From NCBI GenBank assembly GCA_023141985.1, contig JAGLKH010000444.1, forward strand, positions 1 through 6,681: a stretch of 6,681 bases of DNA, in the 5' to 3' direction. This DNA comes from Flavobacteriaceae bacterium. GTDB lineage: Bacteria; Bacteroidota; Bacteroidia; Flavobacteriales; Flavobacteriaceae. The notes under the pieces are model-generated. The model was given only the letters and a program-made list of their open reading frames with translations. It had not been told where the DNA came from and made no database searches. Below, in pieces: positions 1 to 6,681 of the stretch (position 1 is the first letter of the stretch; every line of letters begins with the position of its first letter). The translations under genes were made by a program, and so were the position numbers.

Positions 1-1
1 A

Positions 2-1192
<1,191 letters not shown>

Positions 1193-1201
1193 TATTTTTT
1201 T

Positions 1202-1326
1202 ATGATTGCGAAATATCCGGATAAGTATCGGGATTATTTATGGTGGTAATCCTTCTTAATAGAAATTCTATCGTTAAGATGACCATGTCGTCCCAATTTC
1301 GAGACTCTTCGTAATGTCGTAAAAAT
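1202..1326. repeat. Structured intergenic region with nested inverted repeats
   Basis: Non-coding stretch between two convergent genes. Three overlapping dyads are visible. First, AAATATCCGGATA / TATCGGGATtATTT at 1211-1239: loop AG, one mismatch, one bulged T. Second, GGATTA (1231-1236) with TAATCC (1247-1252), which competes with the first. Third, CTTAATAGAA / TTCTATcgTTAAG at 1255-1278 with a two-base bulge. The heptamer ATGTCGT occurs twice, at 1285-1291 and 1314-1320. A T-run at 1195-1201 precedes the first hairpin rather than following it, so this is not a canonical intrinsic terminator, though it may still end transcription from either side. The density of dyads suggests a remnant of a dispersed intergenic repeat; that is inference, as copy number cannot be seen here. 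Confidence 0.4.
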
Positions 1327-1329
1327 TAA

Positions 1330-1572
1330 TCAAGCCTTTTTAGCTTGCATTTCTGCTTTAACACTTTCAACTACTGGCATAGCTTTATCCAATTCATCAT
1401 TATGAACAAAAATCTCTATAAATCTAGGATAATCTGTTACTAAAACCGCCCGTAAACCAGTTTTAAATCCATCTTTTAAAATGGGTTCTATTCCAATATC
1501 TTCAAGACGTGTTTGTATAAGCTGAGCAATAATAAAACTTCCTGTGTATATTTTGGTATAATGTGTTTCCAT
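1330..1572 (-). CDS. DUF2007 family small protein (putative signal-transducing protein)
   Basis: 80-residue soluble protein with no signal peptide or membrane segment. The N-terminal pattern KIYTGSFIIAQLIQTRLEDIGI, then ILKDG, then VTDYPRFIEIFVHNDELDKA fits the DUF2007 family (compact alpha/beta fold, usually 70-80 residues), which is often labelled 'putative signal transducing protein' without experimental support. The length is complete for the family. The ATG at 1572 is chosen because the recognisable domain begins within five residues of it; no Shine-Dalgarno sequence is present, as is usual in this phylum. The gene is divergent from the decarboxylase at 1705 and convergent with the ABC-F gene, so it is probably its own transcription unit. 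The molecular function is unknown. Confidence 0.85.
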   Translation of the reverse strand: METHYTKIYTGSFIIAQLIQTRLEDIGIEPILKDGFKTGLRAVLVTDYPRFIEIFVHNDELDKAMPVVESVKAEMQAKKA

Positions 1573-1597
1573 AACTTAATAAATTTAAGTTCTCTTT

Positions 1598-1605
1598 TAA
1601 AGATA
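1598..1605 (-). promoter_or_regulatory. Candidate -7 element for the DUF2007 gene
   Basis: On the minus strand this reads TATCTTTA, matching seven of eight positions of the Bacteroidota -7 consensus TAnnTTTG as I recall it, 25 bases upstream of the ATG at 1572. The nearest TTG triplets upstream are 8 and 13 bases away, closer than the usual 17-23, so the -33 partner is poor. Confidence 0.25.
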
Positions 1606-1645
1606 CGAAAAAACAATTCAATTTGTGTATTTTTAGAACGAGAAA

Positions 1646-1681
1646 TTCTACATCACAACATAAATTCTGAAAAGTGTAGAA
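1646..1681. other. Inverted repeat TTCTACA-N22-TGTAGAA in divergent intergenic region
   Basis: Perfect 7-base arms at 1646-1652 and 1675-1681 are separated by 22 bases, with two more pairable bases outside a single mismatch. The dyad ends 23 bases before the GTG start of the decarboxylase and lies between two divergent genes, so it could be an operator or a 5' leader hairpin. In AT-rich DNA a 7-base dyad can also arise by chance. Confidence 0.25.
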
Positions 1682-1704
1682 ATTAAAATTTTAAAGCATT
1701 ACAA

Positions 1705-3153
1705 GTGAACGACCTAAAACAACAAATTTTAGAATTACAACGTATTTCTGAAGAATTAGAACCTACAGAAGCACAGCGTAACAAATATATTACTCAAGTA
1801 AACAATTATACCAATGCGTTTATAAATAGTTTAGAAAAAGAAAAGGCTTTTTCTAGTGATAAAGAAACACCTCATGTATTATCTATAGATAACAAGAAGA
1901 AGTCGATAGAAGAGCTCCTTAAAATCTATGCCGATGAAGTAGCAGGCAAAGGTATAAAACCAGCTTCTGGAGGACATATTGGTTATATTCCCGGAGGTGG
2001 AATTTACACGGCTGCTATTGCAGATTATCTTGCAGATGTAACAAATGAATATGCAGGAATGTATTTTGCTTCTCCTGGAGCAGTGAGCATGGAAAATGAA
2101 CTCATAGATTGGATGAAATCCATTTTCGGGTTTCCGGAGACTGCCATTGGTAATCTAACATCAGGAGGTTCTATCGCCAATTTAATTGCGCTTACTGCTG
2201 CAAGAGATAAATATGGTATAAAATCGAATAATATAACTAATAGTGTTATATATGTAAGCTCACAAGTACATCATTGTATAAATAAAGCCTTACGTATTAT
2301 TGGTTTAGAAGATATTATTATTCGCCATGTCGAATTGGATGATAACTCAAGAATTATTCCAAAAGATTTAAGCACAAAAATTGAAAACGATAAAGCCACA
2401 GGATTAAATCCATTTTTGATAATAGCATCTTCAGGAACAACAGATACTGGAGCGATAGACCCTTTGCAAACCATTGGTGAAATTGCTAAAACTAATAATC
2501 TATGGTACCACATTGATGGTGCTTATGGCGGATTTTTTATTTTAACCGAACAAAAGAAAAAGCTTTTAAAAGGCATAGAACTTGCCGATTCTTTAGTAAT
2601 CGATCCACATAAAGGCTTGTTTTTACCTTATGGCTTAGGTGCTGTTTTAGTAAAAGATAAAGCTTCTGTGTACCATTCGCATCATTATAGAGCCAACTAT
2701 ATGCAAGATGCTATAGACGATAGTATGCCCGTAAATCCTGCAGATGTTTCGCCGGAACTCACTAAACATTTTAGAGGATTACGATTGTGGTTGCCGTTAC
2801 AATTGCATGGCATTGAACCTTTTATTGCCTGCCTGGAAGAAAAACTGTTGCTCACAACCTATTTTAGAGAACGTCTTTTAGACATTGGTTTTAAACTTGG
2901 ACCAGAACCTGATTTGTCTGTAAGCTATTTTTGGCATCCTACAAAAGATATGGATGAGAATACTTTTAACGAAAAACTAATGCAAGAAATACACAACGAT
3001 GGCGAGGTGTTTTTAAGCTCTACAACCATTAAAGGCAAATTTGTAATACGTATCGCCATTTTATCTTTTAGAACCAAACTGCATACTATAGATAAAGCTA
3101 TTGCTATGATTGTTAAAGCAAGACAAAAGGTGGAAAGCAGTGTTTTTGCTTAG
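1705..3153 (+). CDS. PLP-dependent group II amino-acid decarboxylase (aromatic-L-amino-acid decarboxylase-like)
   Basis: 482-residue cytoplasmic fold-type I PLP enzyme of the group II decarboxylase family (aromatic amino acid, tyrosine, glutamate decarboxylases), which convert amino acids to amines and CO2. Seen: an N-terminal helical dimerisation segment (1-80); SGGHIGYIPGGG; ASPGAVSMENELIDWM; phosphate-binding NLTSGGSIAN (150-159); His189 in SSQVHHC, stacking on PLP; SSGTTDTGAIDP (242-253); Asp271 in HIDGAYGG, contacting the pyridine nitrogen; Lys303 in DPHKGLFLPYG, the Schiff-base lysine; and HFRGLRLWLPL (355-365) before the C-terminal domain. The length is normal. The start must be the GTG at 1705: an in-frame TAA lies at 1684-1686 and no ATG, GTG or TTG lies between. 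The active-site loop at 336-352 has no tyrosine where animal AADC has its catalytic one, so the substrate, and even simple decarboxylation, are uncertain. No amino-acid transporter, which would suggest an acid-resistance pair, is adjacent. Confidence 0.92.
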   Translation: MNDLKQQILELQRISEELEPTEAQRNKYITQVNNYTNAFINSLEKEKAFSSDKETPHVLSIDNKKKSIEELLKIYADEVAGKGIKPASGGHIGYIPGGGIYTAAIADYLADVTNEYAGMYFASPGAVSMENELIDWMKSIFGFPETAIGNLTSGGSIANLIALTAARDKYGIKSNNITNSVIYVSSQVHHCINKALRIIGLEDIIIRHVELDDNSRIIPKDLSTKIENDKATGLNPFLIIASSGTTDTGAIDPLQTIGEIAKTNNLWYHIDGAYGGFFILTEQKKKLLKGIELADSLVIDPHKGLFLPYGLGAVLVKDKASVYHSHHYRANYMQDAIDDSMPVNPADVSPELTKHFRGLRLWLPLQLHGIEPFIACLEEKLLLTTYFRERLLDIGFKLGPEPDLSVSYFWHPTKDMDENTFNEKLMQEIHNDGEVFLSSTTIKGKFVIRIAILSFRTKLHTIDKAIAMIVKARQKVESSVFA

Positions 3154-3174
3154 CGTTTTATAATACTATATCTG
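3146..3174 (+). promoter_or_regulatory. Candidate Bacteroidota-type promoter for the S58 peptidase gene
   Basis: TTG at 3146-3148 and TATATCTG at 3167-3174 (one mismatch to TAnnTTTG) are 18 bases apart, within the usual range. This would start transcription roughly 40 bases before the ATG at 3224. The TTG lies inside the end of the decarboxylase gene. The peptidase could equally be read through from the decarboxylase, since the 70-base gap shows no convincing terminator. Confidence 0.3.
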
Positions 3175-3223
3175 GATTAAGTGGTTTTTTATTAAGTTAT
3201 AAATTATACTAAAATCAAATATT

Positions 3224-4363
3224 ATGAGCAAGCATAATCTTTTATTAATATTAATTATTATGATATCAATGAATTTATTTTCTCAAAAAAAAAGGTTAAG
3301 GGATTATGGAATTGAAATAGGGATCTTAAAAACCGGTGAGCTTAATGCGATTACTGATGTTACAGGTGTTAAAGTTGGGCATGAAACTATAATTGAAGGC
3401 GATAGCGTTAGAACTGGAGTAACAGCAATTTTACCACATGATGGAAATATCTTTCAATCTAAACTACCTGCAGCAATTTATATAGGTAATGGCTTTGGGA
3501 AACTTGTAGGATATAGCCAAGTTAAAGAATTAGGAAATATTGAAACGCCAATTGTTTTAACCAACACTTTAAGTGTACCTACGGCATCTGATGCATTGAT
3601 AAGTTATACTTTGGGCTTACCTGGAAATAATGATGTACGCTCAGTAAATTCAATTGTTGGAGAAACAAATGATGGTTGGTTAAACGACATCAGAGGAAGA
3701 CATGTTAAACAAGAGCATGTGTTAAATGCCATTCTAAAGGCAGAGAGTGGTTTTGTAAAAGAAGGTAATGTTGGTGCAGGAACAGGAACAATTTGTTTTG
3801 GATACAAAGGAGGTATAGGTACATCCTCAAGATTAATTCCTAAATCTTTAGGAGGATATACAGTTGGAGTTTTGGTACAGACTAATTTTGGTGGAGTCCT
3901 CGAAATTAATGGTGTTCCAATTGCAAAAGAATTAAATAAATATCCATATAGAGATAAAATATTAAATGATGCAGATGGTTCTTGTATGATAATTGTAATT
4001 ACAGATGCACCTTTGGGTTCAAGAAACTTAGAAAGAATAGCTAAAAGAGCAATTATGGGGTTAGCAAGAACAGGAGGGATAGCATCTAATGGAAGTGGGG
4101 ATTATGTAATTGCGTTATCCACAGCTAAAGACAATTTAATTCAAAATACAAGTACATCTTTATTTAATGAGAAAAAGGAATTAAGAAATCCGGAGATCTC
4201 ACCTTTATTTTTAGCGACCATAGAAGCCACAGAAGAAGCTATTTTAAATTCTTTATTTGCTGCAGAAACAATGGTTGGCAGAGATAAACATAACATACCT
4301 TCTATACCTATTGAAACTGTTATAGATATTATGAAAAAATACAATAAAATAGTAAAGAAGTAA
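3224..4363 (+). CDS. Exported P1 family (S58, DmpA-type) aminopeptidase/esterase
   Basis: 379-residue member of the S58/DmpA family, N-terminal-nucleophile hydrolases that cleave themselves into two chains and then remove N-terminal residues from peptides (L-aminopeptidase/D-esterase or beta-aminopeptidase activity). Seen: an early DYGIEIGILKTGELNAITDV then GVKVGHETI motif; GNVGAGTGTICFGYKGGIGT; VLVQTNFGG with Asn221; the self-cleavage junction Gly252-Ser253 in DADGSCMIIV; then TDAPLGSRNLERIAKRAIMGLARTGG in the beta chain. Asn221 and Ser253 are 32 apart, as I recall for DmpA Asn218/Ser250. Residues 1-20 look like a Sec signal peptide: Lys3, hydrophobic core L6-F19, likely cleavage at S20/Q21, so a periplasmic location is inferred. 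The ATG at 3224 supplies the charged n-region; a later Met13 would destroy it. There is no Shine-Dalgarno. The gene follows the decarboxylase by 70 bases. The natural substrate is unknown. Confidence 0.92.
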   Translation: MSKHNLLLILIIMISMNLFSQKKRLRDYGIEIGILKTGELNAITDVTGVKVGHETIIEGDSVRTGVTAILPHDGNIFQSKLPAAIYIGNGFGKLVGYSQVKELGNIETPIVLTNTLSVPTASDALISYTLGLPGNNDVRSVNSIVGETNDGWLNDIRGRHVKQEHVLNAILKAESGFVKEGNVGAGTGTICFGYKGGIGTSSRLIPKSLGGYTVGVLVQTNFGGVLEINGVPIAKELNKYPYRDKILNDADGSCMIIVITDAPLGSRNLERIAKRAIMGLARTGGIASNGSGDYVIALSTAKDNLIQNTSTSLFNEKKELRNPEISPLFLATIEATEEAILNSLFAAETMVGRDKHNIPSIPIETVIDIMKKYNKIVKK

Positions 4364-4406
4364 AATGCATAAAGCTAATAGTTTTAAAACAATTATTATT
4401 ACAACT

Positions 4407-4425
4407 TAGCCTCAAGCTATTTTTT
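4407..4425 (+). terminator. Weak candidate intrinsic terminator after the peptidase gene
   Basis: A short stem TAGC (4407-4410) / GCTA (4416-4419) with a 5-base loop is followed directly by six T (4420-4425), 44 bases after the peptidase stop and before the convergent deiodinase-like gene. A four-pair stem is marginal, so only the T-run and the position support it. On the minus strand no T-run follows. Confidence 0.25.
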
Positions 4426-4441
4426 AAAATTGGTTTGTAGT

Positions 4442-5131
4442 TTACTCATAAAACACAGCAACCTTATCCAAATTTTTTCGCTTTAAATCTGGGACATAAA
4501 CAGGTTGCTTTGCATAGCCAATTGGTAATAATAAAAAGGCACGCTCATTATTTGGCCTATGCAATAAATTAGCCAAAAAATTCATTGGGCTTGGTGTATG
4601 TGTTAGCGTTACCAAACCTGCATTATGTATTGCTGTAATAAGCATTCCACACGCAATGCCAATAGATTCATTAACATAATAATTGTTATGTTTTACGTTT
4701 TCTTCATGCTCATATACACGCTTAAAAGCTATTATTATCCAAGGAGCATCTTCTATAAATGGCTTATTGGTGTCTGTACCCAAAGGAGCTAAATCTTTTC
4801 GCCAACGGTCACTCATTCTTTTAGCGTAAGTTTTTCGTTCTTCAACCTCAGCAGCCAAACGAATTCGGCTTTTAAGTTTCGGATTAGATATGGCACAAAA
4901 CGTCCAAGGTTGCTTATGTGCTCCAGAAGGTGCAGTAGATGCTGCTTTAATAATATTTTCAATAACTTCTTTAGGCACAGTCTTGTTAGAATATTCTCTT
5001 ACCGAACGTCTGCTATCTAACCAATTATAGAATTCTTGGCTTTTTTCGATGGACTCCTCTTCATTACATAATTCTGATTCATATAAAATATGCTTATACC
5101 CATTGATAAAAATATGATTCTCAGTTTTCAT
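4442..5131 (-). CDS. Nitroreductase-family flavoprotein, iodotyrosine deiodinase-like
   Basis: 229-residue soluble FMN protein of the nitroreductase fold; close relatives carry out reductive dehalogenation of iodo- or bromotyrosine. Seen: FMN-phosphate motif RRSVREYS (41-48); TAPSGAHKQPWTF (66-78); an active-site lid at about 95-125 with EERKTYAKRMSDRW and Lys123; NESIGIACGMLITAIHNAGLVTLTHTP (154-180); and the C-terminal LLPIGY (201-206) and VPDLKRK (213-219). These track mammalian iodotyrosine deiodinase (IYD) motif by motif from memory. Glu98, Tyr102 and Lys123 have the same spacing (4 and 21) as human Glu157, Tyr161 and Lys182, which grip the amino-acid end of the substrate. Unlike the animal enzyme there is no N-terminal membrane anchor. 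The ATG at 5131 lies 3 bases after the stop of the upstream glycosyltransferase gene, so translation is probably coupled. The alternative is a generic nitroreductase; the triad argues against that. Confidence 0.88.
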   Translation of the reverse strand: MKTENHIFINGYKHILYESELCNEEESIEKSQEFYNWLDSRRSVREYSNKTVPKEVIENIIKAASTAPSGAHKQPWTFCAISNPKLKSRIRLAAEVEERKTYAKRMSDRWRKDLAPLGTDTNKPFIEDAPWIIIAFKRVYEHEENVKHNNYYVNESIGIACGMLITAIHNAGLVTLTHTPSPMNFLANLLHRPNNERAFLLLPIGYAKQPVYVPDLKRKNLDKVAVFYE

Positions 5132-5134
5132 AAT

Positions 5135-6373
5135 TTAGCTTGTTTTATTTTTCTCTTCTATCCATTTACTCATAAACTTTGTGCTTTGTAATGTGTGATG
5201 CTGTAACATTGCTCCAGTAAAATTTTGCAAACGATGTTGTTTTAACTGATGTTGTAGCTTTTCAATAATTTTAAGGAAATTAGCTTCAAATTTAGTTTTA
5301 GTAAAACGTGTATTAATAATTTGAAATCCATTTTGCTGTTTCTCTTGCCATATTACTTTATTTCTATATAATTCAATTGCTTTATTAGCAAAAATTTGAG
5401 GATTATCCGTAACGTAACCATTAGGATTTAACTTACCATACATACCTTCGGCTCCAATGGTTGTAGTTACGGATGGTGTTCCGTTTATCATAGCATCTAC
5501 AAGTTTCCCTTTTAATCCTGCACCAAATTGTAAAGGTGCTACACATACTTTTACTTGCTGCATGACATGGTTGACATCTTTAGCAAAACCTTTTATGAGA
5601 AAACCCTCTTTTTTATTGTGTAATTGATTTACTTTTTGTGAAGCATAAGCGCCATAAACATGTAATTCTGCCTTAGGTAGTTGTTGCCGTATTAAAGGCC
5701 AAATAGTTGTTTTTAAATACCCCACTGAATTGTAATTAGGTTCATGTAAAAAATTACCAATACTTATAAAGTGTTGCCGGTCTTTAAATTTAGGAAGGCT
5801 ATTTATAGATTCTGAAGAAATCTCATCTAACATAAATGGTAAATATTGTAACAAACTTTCATCTATTTTAAACTTGTTTTTAAGAATATCTATTTCGGCT
5901 TCTGAAATAATTAAACTCAAATCACAACGATAAATACTTGCTATTTCGCGTTTTGCAATGTCATTGAATAAATATGATATATCAAATGGTTTTTCGTCTA
6001 TAAATGCTTGTTGCCTGCCTTTTCGCAAACAATGTAAATCTTCGGTATCTAAAATTCGAATTGCATTTGGGCAATACTCAGCCACACGCCAACCAAACTG
6101 CTCTTCCATCATAAAACGATCAAAAAGAACAATAGAAGGTTGCAGCTGTTTGATGAAATCATCGAAGCTTGAATTGTTCAACTCTATATTTACTTGTGAA
6201 ATATCAATACTCTCCAAATCGAAAGCATTATCGCTTTTAGCACAAGGGCTTGCAAAGGTAATGGTGTAATGGTGTGATCGGAAGATATTAATTAACTGCA
6301 TCATTCGGCTTCCAGCCGCAGAGCTCTTAGGTTCTGGCCAAACAAAACCTATAATTAATAAATTTTTATTCAT
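5135..6373 (-). CDS. Glycosyltransferase, GT-B fold, GT4-like
   Basis: 412-residue cytoplasmic glycosyltransferase with no membrane segment or signal peptide. It is expected to move a sugar from a nucleotide-sugar donor to an unknown acceptor (cell-surface polysaccharide or glycoconjugate). N-terminal half: LLIIGFVWPEPKSSAAGSR (5-23), the Gly-rich acceptor-side loop. C-terminal half (PF13692-like): FISIGNFLHEPN (202-213), LHVYGA, a donor-site stretch CVAPLQFGAGLKGKLVDAM ending at Met295, then NGTPSVTTTIGAEGM (297-311). The classical EX7E positions read Ala285 and Asp293, so the motif is replaced by the GAGxKxK-type variant found in many GT4-like enzymes. The last 60 residues are helical, basic and His/Gln-rich. 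The ATG at 6373 gives an immediate beta strand LLIIGF, so the start is good. It lies 83 bases after the haem-binding gene and 3 bases before the deiodinase-like gene. No other polysaccharide genes are in view. Confidence 0.87.
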   Translation of the reverse strand: MNKNLLIIGFVWPEPKSSAAGSRMMQLINIFRSHHYTITFASPCAKSDNAFDLESIDISQVNIELNNSSFDDFIKQLQPSIVLFDRFMMEEQFGWRVAEYCPNAIRILDTEDLHCLRKGRQQAFIDEKPFDISYLFNDIAKREIASIYRCDLSLIISEAEIDILKNKFKIDESLLQYLPFMLDEISSESINSLPKFKDRQHFISIGNFLHEPNYNSVGYLKTTIWPLIRQQLPKAELHVYGAYASQKVNQLHNKKEGFLIKGFAKDVNHVMQQVKVCVAPLQFGAGLKGKLVDAMINGTPSVTTTIGAEGMYGKLNPNGYVTDNPQIFANKAIELYRNKVIWQEKQQNGFQIINTRFTKTKFEANFLKIIEKLQHQLKQHRLQNFTGAMLQHHTLQSTKFMSKWIEEKNKTS

Positions 6374-6389
6374 AAAAATTTTTAATTCT

Positions 6390-6408
6390 CAAATTACAAA
6401 TTACAAAT
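6390..6408. repeat. Heptamer tandem repeat CAAATTA (2.7 copies)
   Basis: Two full copies of CAAATTA followed by CAAAT, beginning 17 bases upstream of the glycosyltransferase ATG. On the transcribed minus strand it reads ATTTGTA-ATTTGTA-ATTTG and contains two TAATTTG strings one base short of the TAnnTTTG promoter element. It may mark the promoter or 5' leader; copy-number changes would alter spacing. Confidence 0.5.
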
Positions 6409-6441
6409 CTTTTATTTCGTCGAAATTTGTTATTCAAGTTT

Positions 6442-6471
6442 TTTGGATTTCCAAACCTATTCAGGTTTTGG
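6442..6471 (-). other. Competing hairpins overlapping the stop of the haem-binding gene
   Basis: CCAAACCT (6451-6458) can pair with AGGTTTTGG (6463-6471; one bulge, loop ATTC), and its CCAAA part (6451-6455) can instead pair with TTTGG at 6442-6446 (loop ATTT). The two stems exclude each other and the first covers the TAG stop at 6457-6459. No T-run follows on the minus strand, so a classical terminator is not supported; 3' end protection or attenuation before the glycosyltransferase gene is possible. Confidence 0.3.
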
Positions 6472-6681
6472 CTCTAAAACATATGTAGAACGTACTTGTT
6501 TTGCCCAAGCAATAATACTTTCTCTTTGGATATCAGTTAATTTAGCTTCGGTATGTGTCCATGTATAAGATGGTAATGGCATTTCCTTTTCTTCTACCAT
6601 TTCTATCAACTCATCTAACTTATGATCTTTCTTTTTAACAGAATAATCATTCCATTTTGAGAAATCTAATTCGGATTTGGC
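6457..6681 (-). CDS. Haem-binding domain (Haem_bd-like) protein, C-terminal fragment
   Basis: The frame is open from the right edge for 74 codons to a TAG at 6457-6459; the start lies outside the window. It begins A-K-S-E-L-D-F-S-K-W and continues with KKKDHKLDELIEMVEEKEMP, then LPSYTWTHTEAKLTD and IIAWAKQVRSTY. This matches from memory the C-terminal half of the Bacteroidota haem-binding domain (Haem_bd, PF14376; typically 140-160 residues with an N-terminal membrane or signal segment and one CxxCH haem motif). The pattern of small helices, 'EMP..SYT..H..AKLT' and a final amphipathic 'I..WAK' helix is characteristic. The haem-attachment CxxCH itself would be upstream and cannot be checked here. 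Such proteins are predicted to be periplasmic; their role is not established. The gene may share a transcript with the two genes downstream, 83 bases away. Confidence 0.8.
   Translation of the reverse strand, partial: AKSELDFSKWNDYSVKKKDHKLDELIEMVEEKEMPLPSYTWTHTEAKLTDIQRESIIAWAKQVRSTYVLEPKPE

Noticed and set aside
1195..1239. Rho-independent terminator for the ABC-F gene.
   Set aside because: The T-run (1195-1201) comes before the hairpin on the + strand and no T-run follows it, so the canonical order is missing.
1202..1249. 15-codon reading frame on + ending in Trp-Trp-stop, followed by alternative hairpins, like a tryptophan-type attenuation leader.
   Set aside because: The next gene on the same strand starts about 450 bases further on, with an opposite-strand gene in between; there is no trp biosynthesis gene nearby, and most of the frame lies inside the palindrome, which explains the codons.
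2271..2513. 80-residue minus-strand frame inside the decarboxylase gene.
   Set aside because: It is fully covered by conserved coding sequence on the + strand and shows no domain pattern.
5958..6269. 103-residue reading frame on + opposite the glycosyltransferase gene.
   Set aside because: It lies entirely antisense to a well-supported gene, is Ser/Lys/Cys-rich with no recognisable motif, and is what low-complexity antisense frames look like.
6390..6408. Heptamer repeats as a possible CRISPR or iteron array.
   Set aside because: Fewer than three copies, no spacers, and no replication or Cas genes in view; a simple tandem repeat is enough.

Overview
The window looks like a piece of a Bacteroidota chromosome, most likely from a Flavobacteriaceae member. 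Reasons: AT-rich DNA, start codons with no clear Shine-Dalgarno sequence, occasional TAnnTTTG-like promoter elements, and a protein set typical of marine or environmental flavobacteria (YbiT-like ABC-F ATPase with a degenerate second site, DUF2007 protein, Haem_bd-domain protein, GT4 glycosyltransferase). I see no mobile element, CRISPR array, tRNA or rRNA, and no gap longer than 300 bases without a gene.

Layout. 2-1192 (+) is the 3' part of an ABC-F translation-factor-type ATPase, cut by the left edge. 1193-1329 is a non-coding stretch between convergent genes, rich in overlapping inverted repeats. 1330-1572 (-) is a small DUF2007 protein. 1573-1704 is a divergent intergenic region with a weak promoter candidate and one dyad. 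1705-3153 (+) is a PLP-dependent group II amino-acid decarboxylase. 3224-4363 (+) is an exported S58/DmpA-type self-processing aminopeptidase. Facing it, 4442-5131 (-) is a nitroreductase-fold flavoprotein closely resembling iodotyrosine deiodinase, and 5135-6373 (-) is a GT-B glycosyltransferase only 3 bases upstream of it. 6457-6681 (-) is the C-terminal part of a haem-binding-domain protein cut by the right edge.

How they may work together. The glycosyltransferase and the deiodinase-like gene are almost certainly co-transcribed. The decarboxylase, the exported peptidase and the deiodinase-like protein could all act on peptide-derived or (halo)aromatic amino acids, but they lie in separate transcription units, so this link is only a hypothesis. 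The most distinctive gene is the deiodinase-like flavoprotein: it keeps a Glu-Tyr-Lys triad with the same spacing as the iodotyrosine-binding residues of the mammalian enzyme. The rest is mostly ordinary flavobacterial housekeeping and accessory content. I do not see a clear undescribed multi-gene system.
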